From Elephas maximus indicus (lineage: Eukaryota; Chordata; Mammalia; Proboscidea; Elephantidae): a stretch of 64,000 bases of DNA. The stretch spans positions 29,669,001 to 29,733,000 of the forward strand of contig NC_064842.1 in assembly GCF_024166365.1 (NCBI RefSeq). The letters run 5' to 3'. Position 1 is the first letter of the stretch; each line of letters starts with the position of its first letter. The notes beneath the pieces are model-generated. The model searched no databases, was not told the DNA's origin, and saw only the letters and a program-made list of their open reading frames with translations. Below, piece after piece: positions 33,943 to 45,900 of the stretch. The translations under genes and the position numbers were made by a program.

Positions 33943-35136
33943 ACAGGGAACTGCCAGAAATTCAGGCTGGTTTCAGAAGAGGACGTGGAACCAGGGATGT
34001 CATTGCTGATGTCAGATGGATCCTGGCTGAAAGAGAATACCAGAGGGATGTTTACCTGTGTTTTATTGACTACGCAAAGGCATTCGACTGTGTGGATCAT
34101 AACAAATTATGGATAGCATTGTGAAGAATGAGAATTCCAGAACCCTTAATTGTGCTCATGAGGAACCTTTACATAGATCAAGAGGCAGTTGTTTGGACAG
34201 AACAAGGGGATGCTGATTGGTTTAAAGTCAGGAAAGGTGTGCGTCAGGGTTGTATTCTTTCACCATACACATTCAATCTGTATGCTGAGCAAATAATATG
34301 AGAAGCTGGACTATATGAAGAAGAACGGGGCATCAGGATTGGAGGAAGACTCACTAACAACCTGTGTTAAGCAAATGACACAACCTTGCTTGCTGAAAGT
34401 GAAGAGGATTTGAAGCACTTACTGATGAAGATCAAAGACCACAGCCTTCAGTATGGATTGCACCTCAAAATAAAGAAAACAAAAATAATCACAACTGGAC
34501 CAATGAGCAACATCATGATAAACGGAGAAAAGATTGAAGTTGTCAAGGATTTCATTTTCTTGGATCCACAATCAACAGCCGTGGAAGCGGCAATCAAGAA
34601 ATCAAAAGATGCATTGCGTTGGGTAAATCTGCTGCAAAGGACCTCTTTAAAGTGTTGAAGAGCAAAGATGTCACCTTGAAGATGTCTGACCCAAGCCATG
34701 GTATTTTCAATCACATCATATGCATATGAAAGCTGGACAATGAATAAGGAAGACTGAAGAATTGATGCCTTCGAATGGCGGTGTTGGCAAAGAATATTGA
34801 ATATACCATGGACTGCCAAAAGAATGAACAAATCTGTCTTAGAAGAAGTACACCCAGAATGCTCCTTAGAAGCAAGGATGGCGAGACTGTGTCTTACATA
34901 TTTTGGACGTGTTGTCAGGAAGGATCAGTCCCTGGAGAAGGACATCATGCTTGGCAGAGTACAGAGTCAGTGGAAAAGAGGAAGACCCTCAACAAGGTGG
35001 ATTGACACAGTGGCTGCAACAACGAGCTCAAGCATAACAACGATTGTAAGGATGGCTCAGGACCGGGCAGTGTTTGGTTCTGTTGTGCATAGGGTCGCTA
35101 TGAGTTGGAACCGACTCAATGGCACCTAACAACAAC
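33943..35136 (+). mobile_element. RTE/BovB-like LINE with reverse-transcriptase remnant
   Basis: A 1.19-kb 5'-truncated RTE element bounded by the 12-bp direct repeat agtataccattg (33931-33942 and 35137-35148). Reverse-transcriptase signatures are visible. Motif A is F-I-D-Y-A-K-A-F-D at about 34060-34086. The V-R-Q-G-C-I-L-S-P block is at about 34240-34266. The catalytic YADD box is ruined at 34362-34379 (L-C-stop-A-N-D). Downstream frames (34386-34658 and 34797-35129) carry 'IKKTKIITTGPM' and 'RGRPSTRWIDTV', typical of the BovB/RTE clade. The 3' end is the 'cacctaacaacaac' tail shared with AfroSINEs. The element cannot code for a working enzyme. BovB/RTE elements are known in afrotherians and are widely attributed to horizontal transfer. 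Confidence 0.95.
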
Positions 35137-36349
35137 AGTATACCATTGTATGGATGTGCTACACTTTGTTTAGCCATTTATCTGTTGATGGGTATTTGGA
35201 TTGTTTCCAGTTTGTGGCTACTACGAATAAAGTTGCTAAGAACATTTATATGTAAGTCTTTGTGTAGACAGAGACTTTGATTTCTCTTGGGTAAACACCT
35301 AGGAATGGAATGGTTAGATCAGACAGTAAGTCTGTACAATATCTAACTTTTTAAAGGCTGCCAAATTGTTTTCCAAATTGGTTGTACCATTTTATATTCC
35401 ATCAGCTGACTATGAGAGTTCCAGTTCCTCCACATCCTTGCCAACATTTAGTATGGTCAGACTTCTTTATTTTAACCATCGTATTTTTTTTTTAATAGGT
35501 GTGCATGTGTACTTTATTGTGCTTGTAATTTTCTTAATAACAATAATATTGAGCATCTTTTCATATGCTTATTTGCTAAGGGTACATCTTCTTTTGTGAC
35601 ATCTAAATATTTCCCTAGTTTTTATTGAATTGTTAGTTTTCTTATTGCAGAGTTTTGAGATTCTTTATGTATTCTATGTGCACGTCCTTTACAAATACAT
35701 TCTTTAAAAATATTTTCTCCCAGTCTGTGATTTGTCATTTCATTTTCTTAACAATGTCTTTCAAAGAGTAGAATTTTGAATTTTGATAAAGTTTACTTTG
35801 TCCTTTTTTCTGTCATGGATTGTGCTGTTAGTGCTGTATCTAAGAAATCTTTGCCTAACCCAAGGTGACAAAGATTCTTTTTCTTGTTTTTTCCCTAGGT
35901 GTGTTATAGTTTTATGTTTTACATTTAGGTCTATGATCCACTTTAAGTTAATTTTTGTATATGGTATGAGGCATCCATCTAAGTTTTTTGTTTGTTTTTT
36001 GCTTATGGGTATCTACTTGTTCCAGTATTATTTGTTGAAAAGACAACCCTTTCTCCACTGAATTGTTTTTATCCTTGTCAGTCTTTTACACCAATACCAC
36101 ATTGGCTTGATTACAATAGTTTTATAATAAGTCTTAAAATTAGTGGTCTGTCCTCCAACTTTGTATTTCTTTTTCAAAGTTGTTTTAGTAGTTTTAGGTT
36201 TCTTGAGTTTCCATATAAATTTTAGAATTAGCTTTTCAATTTCTACAAAGGAACCTACTGGGATTTTGATTGGGATGACATTGAATCTATAGATCAACTT
36301 GGGAAAAATTGACATCTTCACAATATTGAATCTTCTGGCCCACGAACAC

Positions 36350-36525
36350 AATAAACCAAAAACCAAACCCATTGCTGTCAAGTAGATTCCAAGTTAAACA
36401 GCTCCGTAGGGGTTTTTTTTGGGGGGGGGTGTTGGGTGGGTGGGCTGTAATCTTTACAGAAGCAGGTCATCAGGCCTTTCTTCTGTGGCATCAGAGGGTG
36501 GGTTTGAACCACCAACCTTTAGTTT
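36350..36525 (-). mobile_element. AfroSINE inserted in L1
   Basis: Reverse strand. Tail 'acccattgctgtcaagtaga', an expanded T/G run (36413-36444), body 'catcaggcctttcttctgtg', head region 'gaaccaccaacctttagt'. L1 sequence resumes at once on both sides. Confidence 0.8.
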
Positions 36526-37329
36526 AGTTTTCGAGTACAAATCATTTTCAATAGTTTGTTACTCATAGAAATACGATTTTTTTATACTGACCCTGTATCA
36601 TATAACCTTTCTAAACTCATTTATTAGCGGTAACAGCATTTTTGTAGAAATCATAACGTTTTTTACATAGATGATTATGTCACAAAGAATGAAGACAGCT
36701 TTACTTCTTCCTTGCCAATATGGGTGTGTTTTATTTCTTTTTCTTCCTGGTTGCCTTTCTAGCACAATCTTGAATAGAAGTGGTAAGAGCAGACAGTCCT
36801 GTCTTCTTCTTAATCTTAGGAAGAATACATTCAATCTTTTACTATGAAGTACAATATTAGCTGCAGGTTATTCATATACTCTCTTTTAAAAAAAAAAAAA
36901 AATTCCCTTCTATTCCTAGTTTGCTGAGAGGTTTGGCTCTTTTTAAAAAATCAAGAGTAGGTATCAGATTTTTCTTCATATGCTTTTTCTGTGTCTATTG
37001 AAATGATCAGTTTTTTTTTCTTTAGTTAGTTAAAATGCTGAATTACATTGGTTCATTTTCTAACGTTAAACCAGCCCTGCATTCCTGAGATAAACTTCAC
37101 TTGATTCTGATATTCTTTTTATATATTGTTTGTTTTGATCTGCTAAAATTTTGTTTTTTCCATTTCTGTTTATGAGGGGTATTGGTCTGTAGTTTTCTTG
37201 TCTTTGTTTGGTTTTGGTATTAAAGTAGTGTTGGTGTCAGAATAAACCGGGAAATATTTCTTTCTCTTCTGGGAGAGTTTTTGTAAAATTGCTATTATTT
37301 ATTTCTTAAATGTTTTACAGTGTTTTTTT

Positions 37330-39200
37330 GTGTTTTTTTTTTTTTTTATCTGTTGGTAACCTTTCAGTTTTTGTATGTCTAAAAAAAAGTTTTTATCTTC
37401 ATTTTTGAAAGATACTCACTGGGTATTTAATTCTAGGTGGACATTTTGTTTTGTTTTTTCTTTCAGTGCTTTAAGGTTATTACTCCCTTGTCTTTTTGGT
37501 TGCATTTTTTCCTGTGCTATCATCCTGATATTTATTCCTCTGCACATATCATGCCTTTTTTTCTCTGGCTACTTTTCAGATTTTTCTCTTATTACTGGTT
37601 TTGAGGAATTTGATTATGATGTACTGTGGTATAGTTCTTTTCATAATTTTTGTGCTTGGGTGTTGTAGAACTCTTTGGATCAGTGGGTTTACAGTTTTCA
37701 TGAAATTTGGGGGGAAAATAGGCCATTATTTTTCAAAGAATTTTCTGTCCCCATCCTCATCCTTTGGAGACTTCTATTATACATACATTAGAACGTTTGA
37801 AGCTGTCTCACAGCTCTCCAATGCTTTTTTCATTAAAAAAAAAAAAAAAAAAACCCTCCCTCCTTTTTTTTTTTCCTGTGTGTTTTATTTTGGATAGTTT
37901 TTATTCAAGTCCACAATTTTTTTTTCCTTTTTCAATGTCTAATCTACTCTTAAGGGTCCCTGGGTGGTGCAAATGGTTAAGTGCTTAGCTGCTAACTGAA
38001 AAGTTAGTGGTTTGAATCCACCCAGAGGCACCTGTGAAGAAACATATGGCAACCTGATTCTGAAAGATCACAGCCATGAAAACCCAGGGAGCACAGTTCT
38101 ACTCTGAAATGCATACAGTCGCCATGAGTTAGAGTCAACTCGACAACAACTGGTGATCTATTGGTAATCCCATCCAATGTATTTTACACCACACATATTA
38201 TAGTTTTTATCTCTAGAGGTTTGATTTAGATCTTTTTTGTATTTTCCATGTCTCATCTTAACTTTTTGAATGTATGGAATACAATTATAATAACTGCTTC
38301 AGTGTCTTTGCTAATTCTAGCATCTATGTCAGCTCTGTGCCAATTGACTAATTTTTCTCCTCATTATGTGTCCTATTTTCCTGCTTCTTTGTGTGCCTAA
38401 TAATATTTTATTGGATGCCAGGCATTGTGAATTTTACTTTGTTGAGTGCTGAATATTTTTGTTTTACTATAAATATTCCTGAGCTTTGTTCTGGGATGCA
38501 GTTAAGTTATTTGGAAATAGTTTGATCCTTTCAGGTCTTACTTTTAAGATTTATTAGGCAGGACCTGAGCAATATTTATCCAGGGCTAATTATTCCTCAG
38601 TAATTAGGGCAGATACTTCTGAGTACTCTGTCCAAGCTCTGTGAATCATGTGATTTTCTAGTCAGTCTGGTGGGAATGGGCCCTATTCCCGACCCTGTGT
38701 GAGTGCTAGATATTGTTCCCTTTAATCCTTTCAGATGGTTCTTTCCACTGCCTCAGGTGGCTTCTTCACACATGTGAGGAACTCATGGGGAAATATCTGT
38801 AGATCTCCAAAATACTCAAGTCAGTGCTGCTTTTTCTCCTCTGATGCTATGTTCTATGAACTCTAGCCACCTTCGCCTCCCCGGACTCCCACTTTGTTAT
38901 TGAACTCTGAGAATCAGCAGGCTCCATCTGGGTTCCCTCTCCCTGTGCTGTGTCCTGGACACTCTCTCATGGCATTAAACTGAGGCAATTGTAGGGCACA
39001 CCTTGTTTGTTTGACATTTCTCAGGGATAACTGTCCTTCATTGCCTGATGTCCAGAGTCTTGAAAACCATCCTTTCATATATTTTTTTTTTTTGTTGTTG
39101 TTGTTATTTCAGGTGGGAGGATAAATCTGAACCTTGTTACTCCATCTTGTTGGAAGCAAAAATCCATTATTCCTCTTGATGCAAAAATTGTGCCATCTTA
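37330..39200 (-). mobile_element. old L1-derived 5' region (probable)
   Basis: Long AT-rich block with 'cactgggtatttaattctag', 'gaggaatttgattatgatgt', 'ttggatgccaggcattgtga' and, at the right end, 'gttactccatcttgttgg'. I associate these with the 5'/internal part of old L1 families in reverse orientation. It adjoins the L1 at 33593-37320 and may be part of it. An AfroSINE interrupts it at 37954-38154. Confidence 0.5.
37954..38154 (+). mobile_element. AfroSINE (gggtccctgggtggt-type head)
   Basis: Plus strand. Head 'gggtccctgggtggtgcaaa', B-box-like 'ggtttgaatcc', body 'cacccagaggcacctgtgaa', tail 'gccatgagttagagtcaact'. It lies inside the old L1-derived block. Confidence 0.92.
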
Positions 39201-39539
39201 GGCCAGCAGGGGCCCTTCAAGTTGGTTCTTGTGTCCATTCTGTCATGATCCTATTAGTGTTTGATTACATCCTTGTTTTCTGGCATGACAAGATATCTCA
39301 GGCTCATCTCGTACATCTCTTGTCCCATACATGGGATAAGCCATTTTTATCCATGAAGCTCTGGTTCTTCTTGATGAAAAATGAAATTTAGTGACCATGA
39401 TCTAGCTGCTAGCGGCCCTCATTGTTACTGGGTTTTCACTTTTGCTAGACCTTTTCTCCAAAGAGATAATAACAAGTGAGTTCATACAAATATTTCCAGC
39501 TCAAGTTTAATATTGTAGACCTTTTATCTAAATGTTTTG
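39201..39539. other. unassigned sequence
   Basis: An 85-codon frame (39134-39391) has no domain. It may still belong to the neighbouring L1-type material. Confidence 0.35.
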
Positions 39540-39795
39540 ATTTTAGATTTGTACCTCTTTTATTCTGCTATAAGAAAATATCTATGCATATAGAAGTATG
39601 TGGAATGAAATGACATGTCTACATTTTGCTGTAAAATACTTCAGCAGAGAGAATAAAACACCCCTCCTCAACAAAGAAAGAAATTAAATGTTACAAAACC
39701 TTGATAATTGTTGTTCTGAGTGATAGGTATATGGGGGGGGGGCATAGTTTTCTATGCTTGTGTATATGTGGAATTTTTCAAAATAAAAACAAAAA
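39540..39795 (+). mobile_element. probable L1-type 3' end
   Basis: 'ttttgctgtaaaatacttca' and the terminal 'tggaatttttcaaaataaaa' with an A-rich end fit a plus-strand old L1 3' terminus. The A-rich tail grades into the purine tract. Confidence 0.4.
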
Positions 39796-39928
39796 GAAGG
39801 AAAGGGACAAGGAAGGAAAAGAGGGAGAGGAGGGGGGAAGGAGGAAAGGAGGGAGGAAGGAAAAGTAGACAAGAGAGGAGAGGGGAGGGGAGGGGAGGAG
39901 AGGAGAGGAGAAGAGAGGAGAGGCAGAA
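39787..39928. repeat. polypurine (GGA/GAAA)n tract
   Basis: About 140 bp almost entirely of A and G on the plus strand, including (gagggg)n and (gagga)n stretches. It has grown from an A-rich tail. Confidence 0.95.
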
Positions 39929-40428
39929 ACAAAAAGAAATGAAAAAAGAAGTCCTCTTGCTTAATAAGACTGGCAGCCTCTGGTCTGCTGACTCCCTTTC
40001 CCCATCGGGTGTTGCAGCATCACCTCTGCTCACCATGCTTTCTGTTTGGTATTCACATCCATCCTCATGTTTTTATTTTACTCCAGGGATTCTGCTTACT
40101 TTCTTGGAATTCAAATAATGCACTTAAAAGGATGTTGGTTACAGTTTTTCAGCATTTCTAGGTGTTTTGTGGCAGGAGGGATTTCAGAAAATCTAACCCG
40201 CCCTATTTTGGAAATGGAGATTTCCAGCTGTGCTTTTTAAATAGTTTCTTTCTCTCTTTTTTAATAAACAGGCAGGCAGTCTATAAGATGGCTATCTCTT
40301 TATCATATGCCATCTTACAAATACATGTTTTTGATGCCCAAAGAGTATACACGAGTGAAAGTAACCTCTATCCTCACTCCTAGAAATAAATAACTCAAGT
40401 GCACTTCCTACCCTGTAAAAGTCATTAC

Positions 40429-40826
40429 CAGCACCCGTCTGTCAGTTTGTTGTACTGTGGTGGCTTGTGTGCTGCTGTAATGCTAGAAGCTATGCCACCA
40501 GGGTCACCCATACTGCACAGGTTTCAGCAGCGCTTCCAGACTAAGACAGACTAGGGAGAAAGGCCTGGCAATCTACTTCTCAAAATTAAAAAAAAAAAAA
40601 ATTAGCCAATGAAAATCCTATGGATCACAACAGACTATTGTTCAATACAGTGCTGGAAGATGAGCTCTGTAGGTTGGAAGCCACCCAAAATACACAGTGG
40701 CTGCAACAATGGACTTAAGCATACCAGTGATGGTGAGGATGGCTCAGGACCGAGCAGCGTTTTGTTCTGTTGTATGTGGGTTGCCAAGAGTAGGAGCCAA
40801 CTGCACGGCAACTCACATCAACAACG
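40429..40826 (+). mobile_element. internally deleted RTE-derived copy with target duplication
   Basis: 5' UTR block ('tctgtcagtttgttgtactg') fused at 40685-40700 to the RTE tail ('ggctcaggaccgagcagcg'). The 9-bp repeat agtcattac flanks it at 40420-40428 and 40827-40835, so the deleted form itself was retroposed. An A-run (40589-40601) has expanded inside it. Confidence 0.88.
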
Positions 40827-40984
40827 AGTCATTACAATAATCTTTGTACAGACAGGCTAACACAGTGACTACGAAAAAGAGGTTGCTGCCTTATTTTGTT
40901 TCTCTTTGACCTCAAGACTACTGAGTGTACAGAATTTAGCAAGTAAGGAAAGGCGTCATCATGTCAAACTGTAGATAGTGTAAC

Positions 40985-41115
40985 AGGTTAGAAAGCATTC
41001 TTTCAGTTAATCCTAACAACGGCCTCACAGCCCTGCACGTGTCATCGTTGGCACTTACTGATGGAGAGACTGAAGCCCAGGGGGTGAAGGAATACAGCAT
41101 GACTCACCCACCGAG
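40985..41115 (-). mobile_element. MIR fragment
   Basis: 'gttaatcctaacaacggcct', 'gatggagagactgaagccca' and 'gactcaccc' in order suggest a reverse-strand MIR core. Confidence 0.5.
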
Positions 41116-41337
41116 TCGGGCCACCCTCGAGCCCTTGAGATACACCACACCACCACATTTCTCCTGCAGAGACTCAGCGGTCTCCGCGTGATGGTAATCA
41201 GTGTGTTCATTTTTAATAGCTAATGTGGTAACTGAAAAAAGAAAAAAAAAACCTTGGACAGAAAGGTACCAAGAGTTATTAAATCCAAAGAAGGGAGTGG
41301 ACCTTCCTGTTTTAGACCAAAAAATGAGTGTGTGCAT
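41116..41337. other. unassigned sequence
   Basis: Short A-rich run near 41238-41252. Nothing else recognised. Confidence 0.4.
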
Positions 41338-41570
41338 GGGGGGTGGGGGGTGGCGGGGCGGGGAGGGCTGGGATTACCACTGAAGGAAAGGAATCACCTT
41401 CTCCAGGCTGAGGGAGATGGCCACATAGCTGCATCCCGCCCCCGCCCCCCGCCCCATGCCTTCAGGAGAAGCAACCCCACAAGCTTCCTCAGGCAGATGT
41501 GAATCTCTTCGTGGCGCCCCTCCGCAGCTGGCCGACAGCCTCCGCCTGCGCTCTCGTCGTCATCCAAACA
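41338..41570. promoter_or_regulatory. GC-rich, CpG-bearing islet with G-quadruplex motifs
   Basis: 41338-41367 has five or more G-runs with one- to two-base loops, including a GC-box-like 'ggggcgggg'. A complementary C-rich run lies at 41434-41455. From 41510 to 41570 there are about eight CpGs in 60-70 bp, unusual against this CpG-poor background. No repeat explains it. An enhancer or minor promoter is possible, but no transcript evidence exists here. Confidence 0.35.
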
Positions 41571-41957
41571 GTCAGACCTGGGGCCGGCTAGATATTAGCC
41601 ACCGGGTCAAAAAGACAGCTCTGGTATGAAATATTTATACTTCATTGGCCTCTATGTTTGTCTGTGTAGTTTTGCCAAGCATTTTAATAGTTTTCATTGA
41701 GTATATTTTATTCTTTTGGGGGGAAAAAAAGCTATTCAGGGCAGGAATGGGGTGAAGAACGGGGCAGGAACTGTTCTGTCTGCCCTAAAGACTTTGGACA
41801 CTCTTCCCAAAACAGACAGGGGCGGAAACAGTGGCCTCTGACCTGCACATAATTTGGGTATTTATCTTGTAGCTCACCACTGTTATTCTATGCCTTTTAG
41901 ACTCTGATTTATATTCTAGCTTGGTCCCGATTTAGCAAGATAATCCAGCTATTGGAT
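41571..41957. other. unique AT-rich sequence beside the GC islet
   Basis: No repeat assigned. The stretch 41600-41720 has no obvious repeat ancestry and is a fair candidate for conserved non-coding sequence, which cannot be tested here. Confidence 0.3.
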
Positions 41958-41960
41958 TTG

Positions 41961-42111
41961 AGGAGACCTGGTGGCTCAGTGGTTAAGAGTTCCACTGCTA
42001 ACCGAAAGGTTGGCAGTTCGAAGCCACCAGCGAAACCCTATGGGGCAGTTCTCCTCTGTCCTATAGGGTCGCTGCCAGTTGGAATTGACCCCACCGCAAC
42101 TTTTTTTTTGA
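41961..42111 (+). mobile_element. AfroSINE
   Basis: Plus strand. Head 'acctggtggctcagtggtta', B-box-like 'agttcgaagcc', body 'aaaccctatggggcagttct', tail ending in a T-run. Confidence 0.92.
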
Positions 42112-42199
42112 ATACACAAGCGTGTGAGATAAAGACAATGTAACTTTTAATTTGCAATTTAATTTATAAATAGTGTATTTGTTTGAATAATCCTCATCC

Positions 42200-42815
42200 A
42201 ATGCGTTAAAAAGTCTTTACTTTTATTATTAGTTAAATTGTATGGCAGGTGAATTATATCTCAATAAAGCTGTTTTTTTTAAGTAATATATAGAATCTTG
42301 TAGTAAAGAATAGAAAGTACAGAAAAATAGAAAGAAGGAAACAAAAACATCCATAATTCTGCGAGGCTACACAAAGGATTGTTAATTTCAAGTGTATTTC
42401 TTTTCAGTTTATTTCCTATGCATTTTTATTTTCTAAATGTGGATTTTATTAGACATATCATTTTATACCTTGCTTTTTATTAATATTACATAACAATAAT
42501 CTCCCTGTGTTACTACTATTCTTGCAAAACATAATTAAAAAAAAAAAAGAAACTTTATGGTATCCCAAAGGATGAATGTGTCGTAATTTACTGAACACAT
42601 TCCTTGTTGTTAATTGCTTTCAATTATTTTGGTGTCATTAATAAAATCATGATGAACATTCTATGCTTGTATCTTTGTCTACATCTCTGATTATCTCTTT
42701 ACTATAGTCTCCAAGAAATCACTAAAACAAATGGTAGGAATGATTTTAAGTTTTTCAATATGTATTTAAAAGTTACTTTCCCTCAAAAAGAAGTTACTAA
42801 GCTATGCAAGTTGTG
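42200..42815 (-). mobile_element. L1-type fragments (mixed)
   Basis: 42230-42280 ('gaattatatctcaataaagc') looks like a plus-strand L1 3' terminus. 42300-42780 reads as a reverse-strand L1 3' UTR ('taataaaatcatgatgaaca'). Borders are unclear. Confidence 0.5.
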
Positions 42816-42816
42816 T

Positions 42817-42985
42817 ACCAAAACCCAAAAACACCCGTTGCCATAGAGTTGATTCCGACCCATAGCAACCCGATAGTACAGAGTAGAACTGCCCTATAGG
42901 GTTTCCAAGGAGTGGCTGGTGGATTCAAACTGCTGACCTTTTGGTTAGCAGCTGTAGCTCTTAATCACTGTGCCACCAGGGGTCC
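42817..42985 (-). mobile_element. AfroSINE
   Basis: Reverse strand and well preserved: 'gttgattccgacccatagca', 'actgccctatagggtttcca', 'gaccttttggttagcagctg', head 'gtgccaccaggggtcc'. Confidence 0.95.
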
Positions 42986-42999
42986 AAACTGAGAGGGTT

Positions 43000-45900
43000 C
43001 AATTCCCTGACCTTTCACCAGCCTGCTCCCTCTTCTTGGTTTATCACTTGCCTCCTTGCCTCCTCACCTCCACTACTGGAAGAGAGGAGTCCCAGAGCTC
43101 CACAGGCTCCAGGTAAGACTGCCCCCACCTGGTGCCTTCCCTGCCCCTGGTAGGATTGAAGGGGGCAGTGCTCCAGGTGTTTCTCATGCCACAGTCCTCT
43201 GCTTTCCACGCCTCTATCACTTTCCATCAACAGGATGCCCAGGGACTGCCAAGGACATTCTGCAGTTCCTGGAAAGGCCCTCACCAATCCTTTCCCCCAT
43301 CAACACTCCCAGTCTCATCACCACAACTGGCCTTGGTGATCAACAGAACCACGCCCATCATGCCCTTCATTCCAAAACTCACAGGTCGTCTCCAAGACTC
43401 CCACTGCTACACAGCTCTGATAAGTTGACCAACCTCCCACTTCTCCCACTTCCAAACACTTTCCATTGCTCCCTCTGGAATTCACACATAGTTACCAGCT
43501 AAGTTCCTTACCTTCTCAGCCTCTTTCCTGGTCATTCCTTTCACCTTGGTCCTAGTAAGCCTGGCTCTGCCCAGATGACAGGACTTCTCCTGCAGACATT
43601 TTATGAAGTAGCCCATTCTTCTACACGACTTGACTACTTGGCCTGGAAGTGGTGTATAGAACGCTGCTTTCTCCCTGTTGCTGCTTCCAGACCATTCTCC
43701 CTGTTTAAGTGCCCCCAATTTAGAAACTCATGTCACAGAACACTTGCTATTCTTCCTTGCTTCAGTTATCTGCTTCTTGCCATGTCACATCCTTCATTTG
43801 TCAAAGATGGTAGCTATGGTTCACATGGCCTCTTTCCAACACTGCTTATGTCACAACTCTTGGTAATAGCAATAATCTTGTAGGTGATCTTTCCAATATT
43901 CTGGACTCTCACTTCCCAGACCTCTTCTCCAATGATGTTCTCCATTCCACCATGGACTCCACCCCACACAGCTACCTACACACATGGTTCTACCTTAAAT
44001 GTTGTCATTCCCAATAGTCCTAGCTTCCACAACCTCAATTCAAGCATCCCATTCGTCAGCCACCATCTCTTATCTTTCTAACTCATTCTCTAGTACGCAG
44101 CCCCAACTCTTCTTTGTCACTAACGGGACCAGCAATTCATTGATTCTGCCTCTTTTCACTGTTCCTCACCTCATAGCCTAGTTTCCCCCCTTACTCAGCT
44201 CAGATTTTATGGTGAACCAATACGGTCACTTCCTTCCCTATATTTTCTCTTGTCTCTCTTTTCCTTCATCTTACTCATCTGGGGGGGAAAAACCCAATCT
44301 TGGTTAAGTCTAACTTCCTGCCAATTCTGACCCTTCACCTGTTCAGTTGAACATGACTGGAAACCGAATCAGATTCACACTTTAAAATAATGTTCGTAAA
44401 CTTCAAAGGGGTTCTTGGTGCTGCCTGGCCATCCTATTTCCCTGATTCACTATTTCATTTTCCTAAGTGACTATTTCATGCATTCTCTATCTGCCAGCAT
44501 CCATCAGCTTGTCCTTCATCCTCAATTTCAGCTGATGATATTGCTTTATATTTATTCAAATAGAAGTAATCAGAAGACAACTTTCATATCTATATATTCT
44601 ACCTTTCCTCCGGTTACCTTAGGTAACTGTCCATGCGCCTATCTAAGACCTACTCCTCTACTTGTACATGAGACCTCTCATCCCATTATCGTCCAAGTCA
44701 GAACGGCCTTCCTACAATCCTCTCTTCTATCTTTTGTATCACCTGTTTTCCCTCTCTACCGGATCATTCCTATCAACAAACATACCAGCAAAAGGCCTCA
44801 AATGCATTGTCTATACTCCATTTCTTATTCCTCTACTCCCTTTTATCCTGAGCCTACTCCATTAAACCTCTGTCCCCAGAGTTCACTGAAGCAGGTCTAG
44901 CCAAGGTCACCAATGGTCCAATGGTCAATTCCCAGTCTTCATCTTACTTGGCCTGTGGCAATACTTGTAACAGTAGATCACTTCTTCCTTCTTAAAAATT
45001 TCTTATCTCTTGATTCTCCTCCAAACTCACTGGCTAAGACTCAGTCAACTTTCTCTTCACCTGGTTTTTCTTCACCTCCCTGACATTCTGAACATTGGAG
45101 GGCCCAGGACTCATTCCTCAGACCTATTTTCTTCTCTATCTATGATCATACTCTTGGGGACCTCATATAGCCCCATAGCTTTAAATTCCATTCGTAGGCT
45201 GATGATTCCCACAGTTCTATGTCCAGGCTAGACATTTCCCATGAACTCCAGACTCTTCCATCTCACAACTTGACACCTTCACCTGAATGCCTCATATATC
45301 TCGACTTTAACACATTCAAAATCAAACCACTGATTATCGCCACTCCTCTACCCACCCACCTGCATCCGCAGACACACATCAGACCTGCTCTTCCTGCAGT
45401 ATTTTCCATTTCAGTAAATGGAGATCCTAGCCTTGCGAGTGCCCCTCCAAAAACTCTCGGAGTCATCCTTGATTCTGTTTTCTTGCAATGTATATCTAAC
45501 CCCTCTGTAAACCTGCTTGGCTCTACTCATCAAAGTCCATAATCTCTCACCTGGATTTCTGCAGCAACCTCCTTATTGATCTCCATGCTTCCACCCTTGT
45601 CCCCCACCCCGACTCTATTCTCAACCCAGCAATCAGAAAGATTCTTTTAAAATGTAAGTTAGATCATGTCTCCCTTCCGATTAAAACCCAAGAATGGATT
45701 CTCATTCTGGGAAAAAGCCAGTTTTTATAGTGCCTTCAAGGCCCTACGGGATCAGTCCTGTTCCCCAACCCCCATCCCTATCCTACTCCTCTGACCTTGT
45801 CTACTACCTTTCTACTCCTTTCTCACTTCCCTCCAGCCTCACCACCCTCCTTGGTGTTCTCTGCAGACACCACACATGCTCCTGCTTCAGGGTCTTTGCT

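Larger units (their letters stand above)
33593..37320 (-). mobile_element. L1 LINE, 3' UTR through part of ORF2, with insertions
   Basis: Reverse-strand L1. The 3' UTR end lies at left, and ORF2 decays to the right. The best surviving frame (36028-36381, minus) carries '[16 protein letters not shown]' and '[15 protein letters not shown]', which are characteristic of the ORF2 C-terminal region. Sequence at about 36900-37250 is reverse-transcriptase-region L1. It is broken by frameshifts, stops, an RTE element (33943-35136) and an AfroSINE (36350-36525). The 5' part of ORF2 and ORF1 are not seen. Confidence 0.88.
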
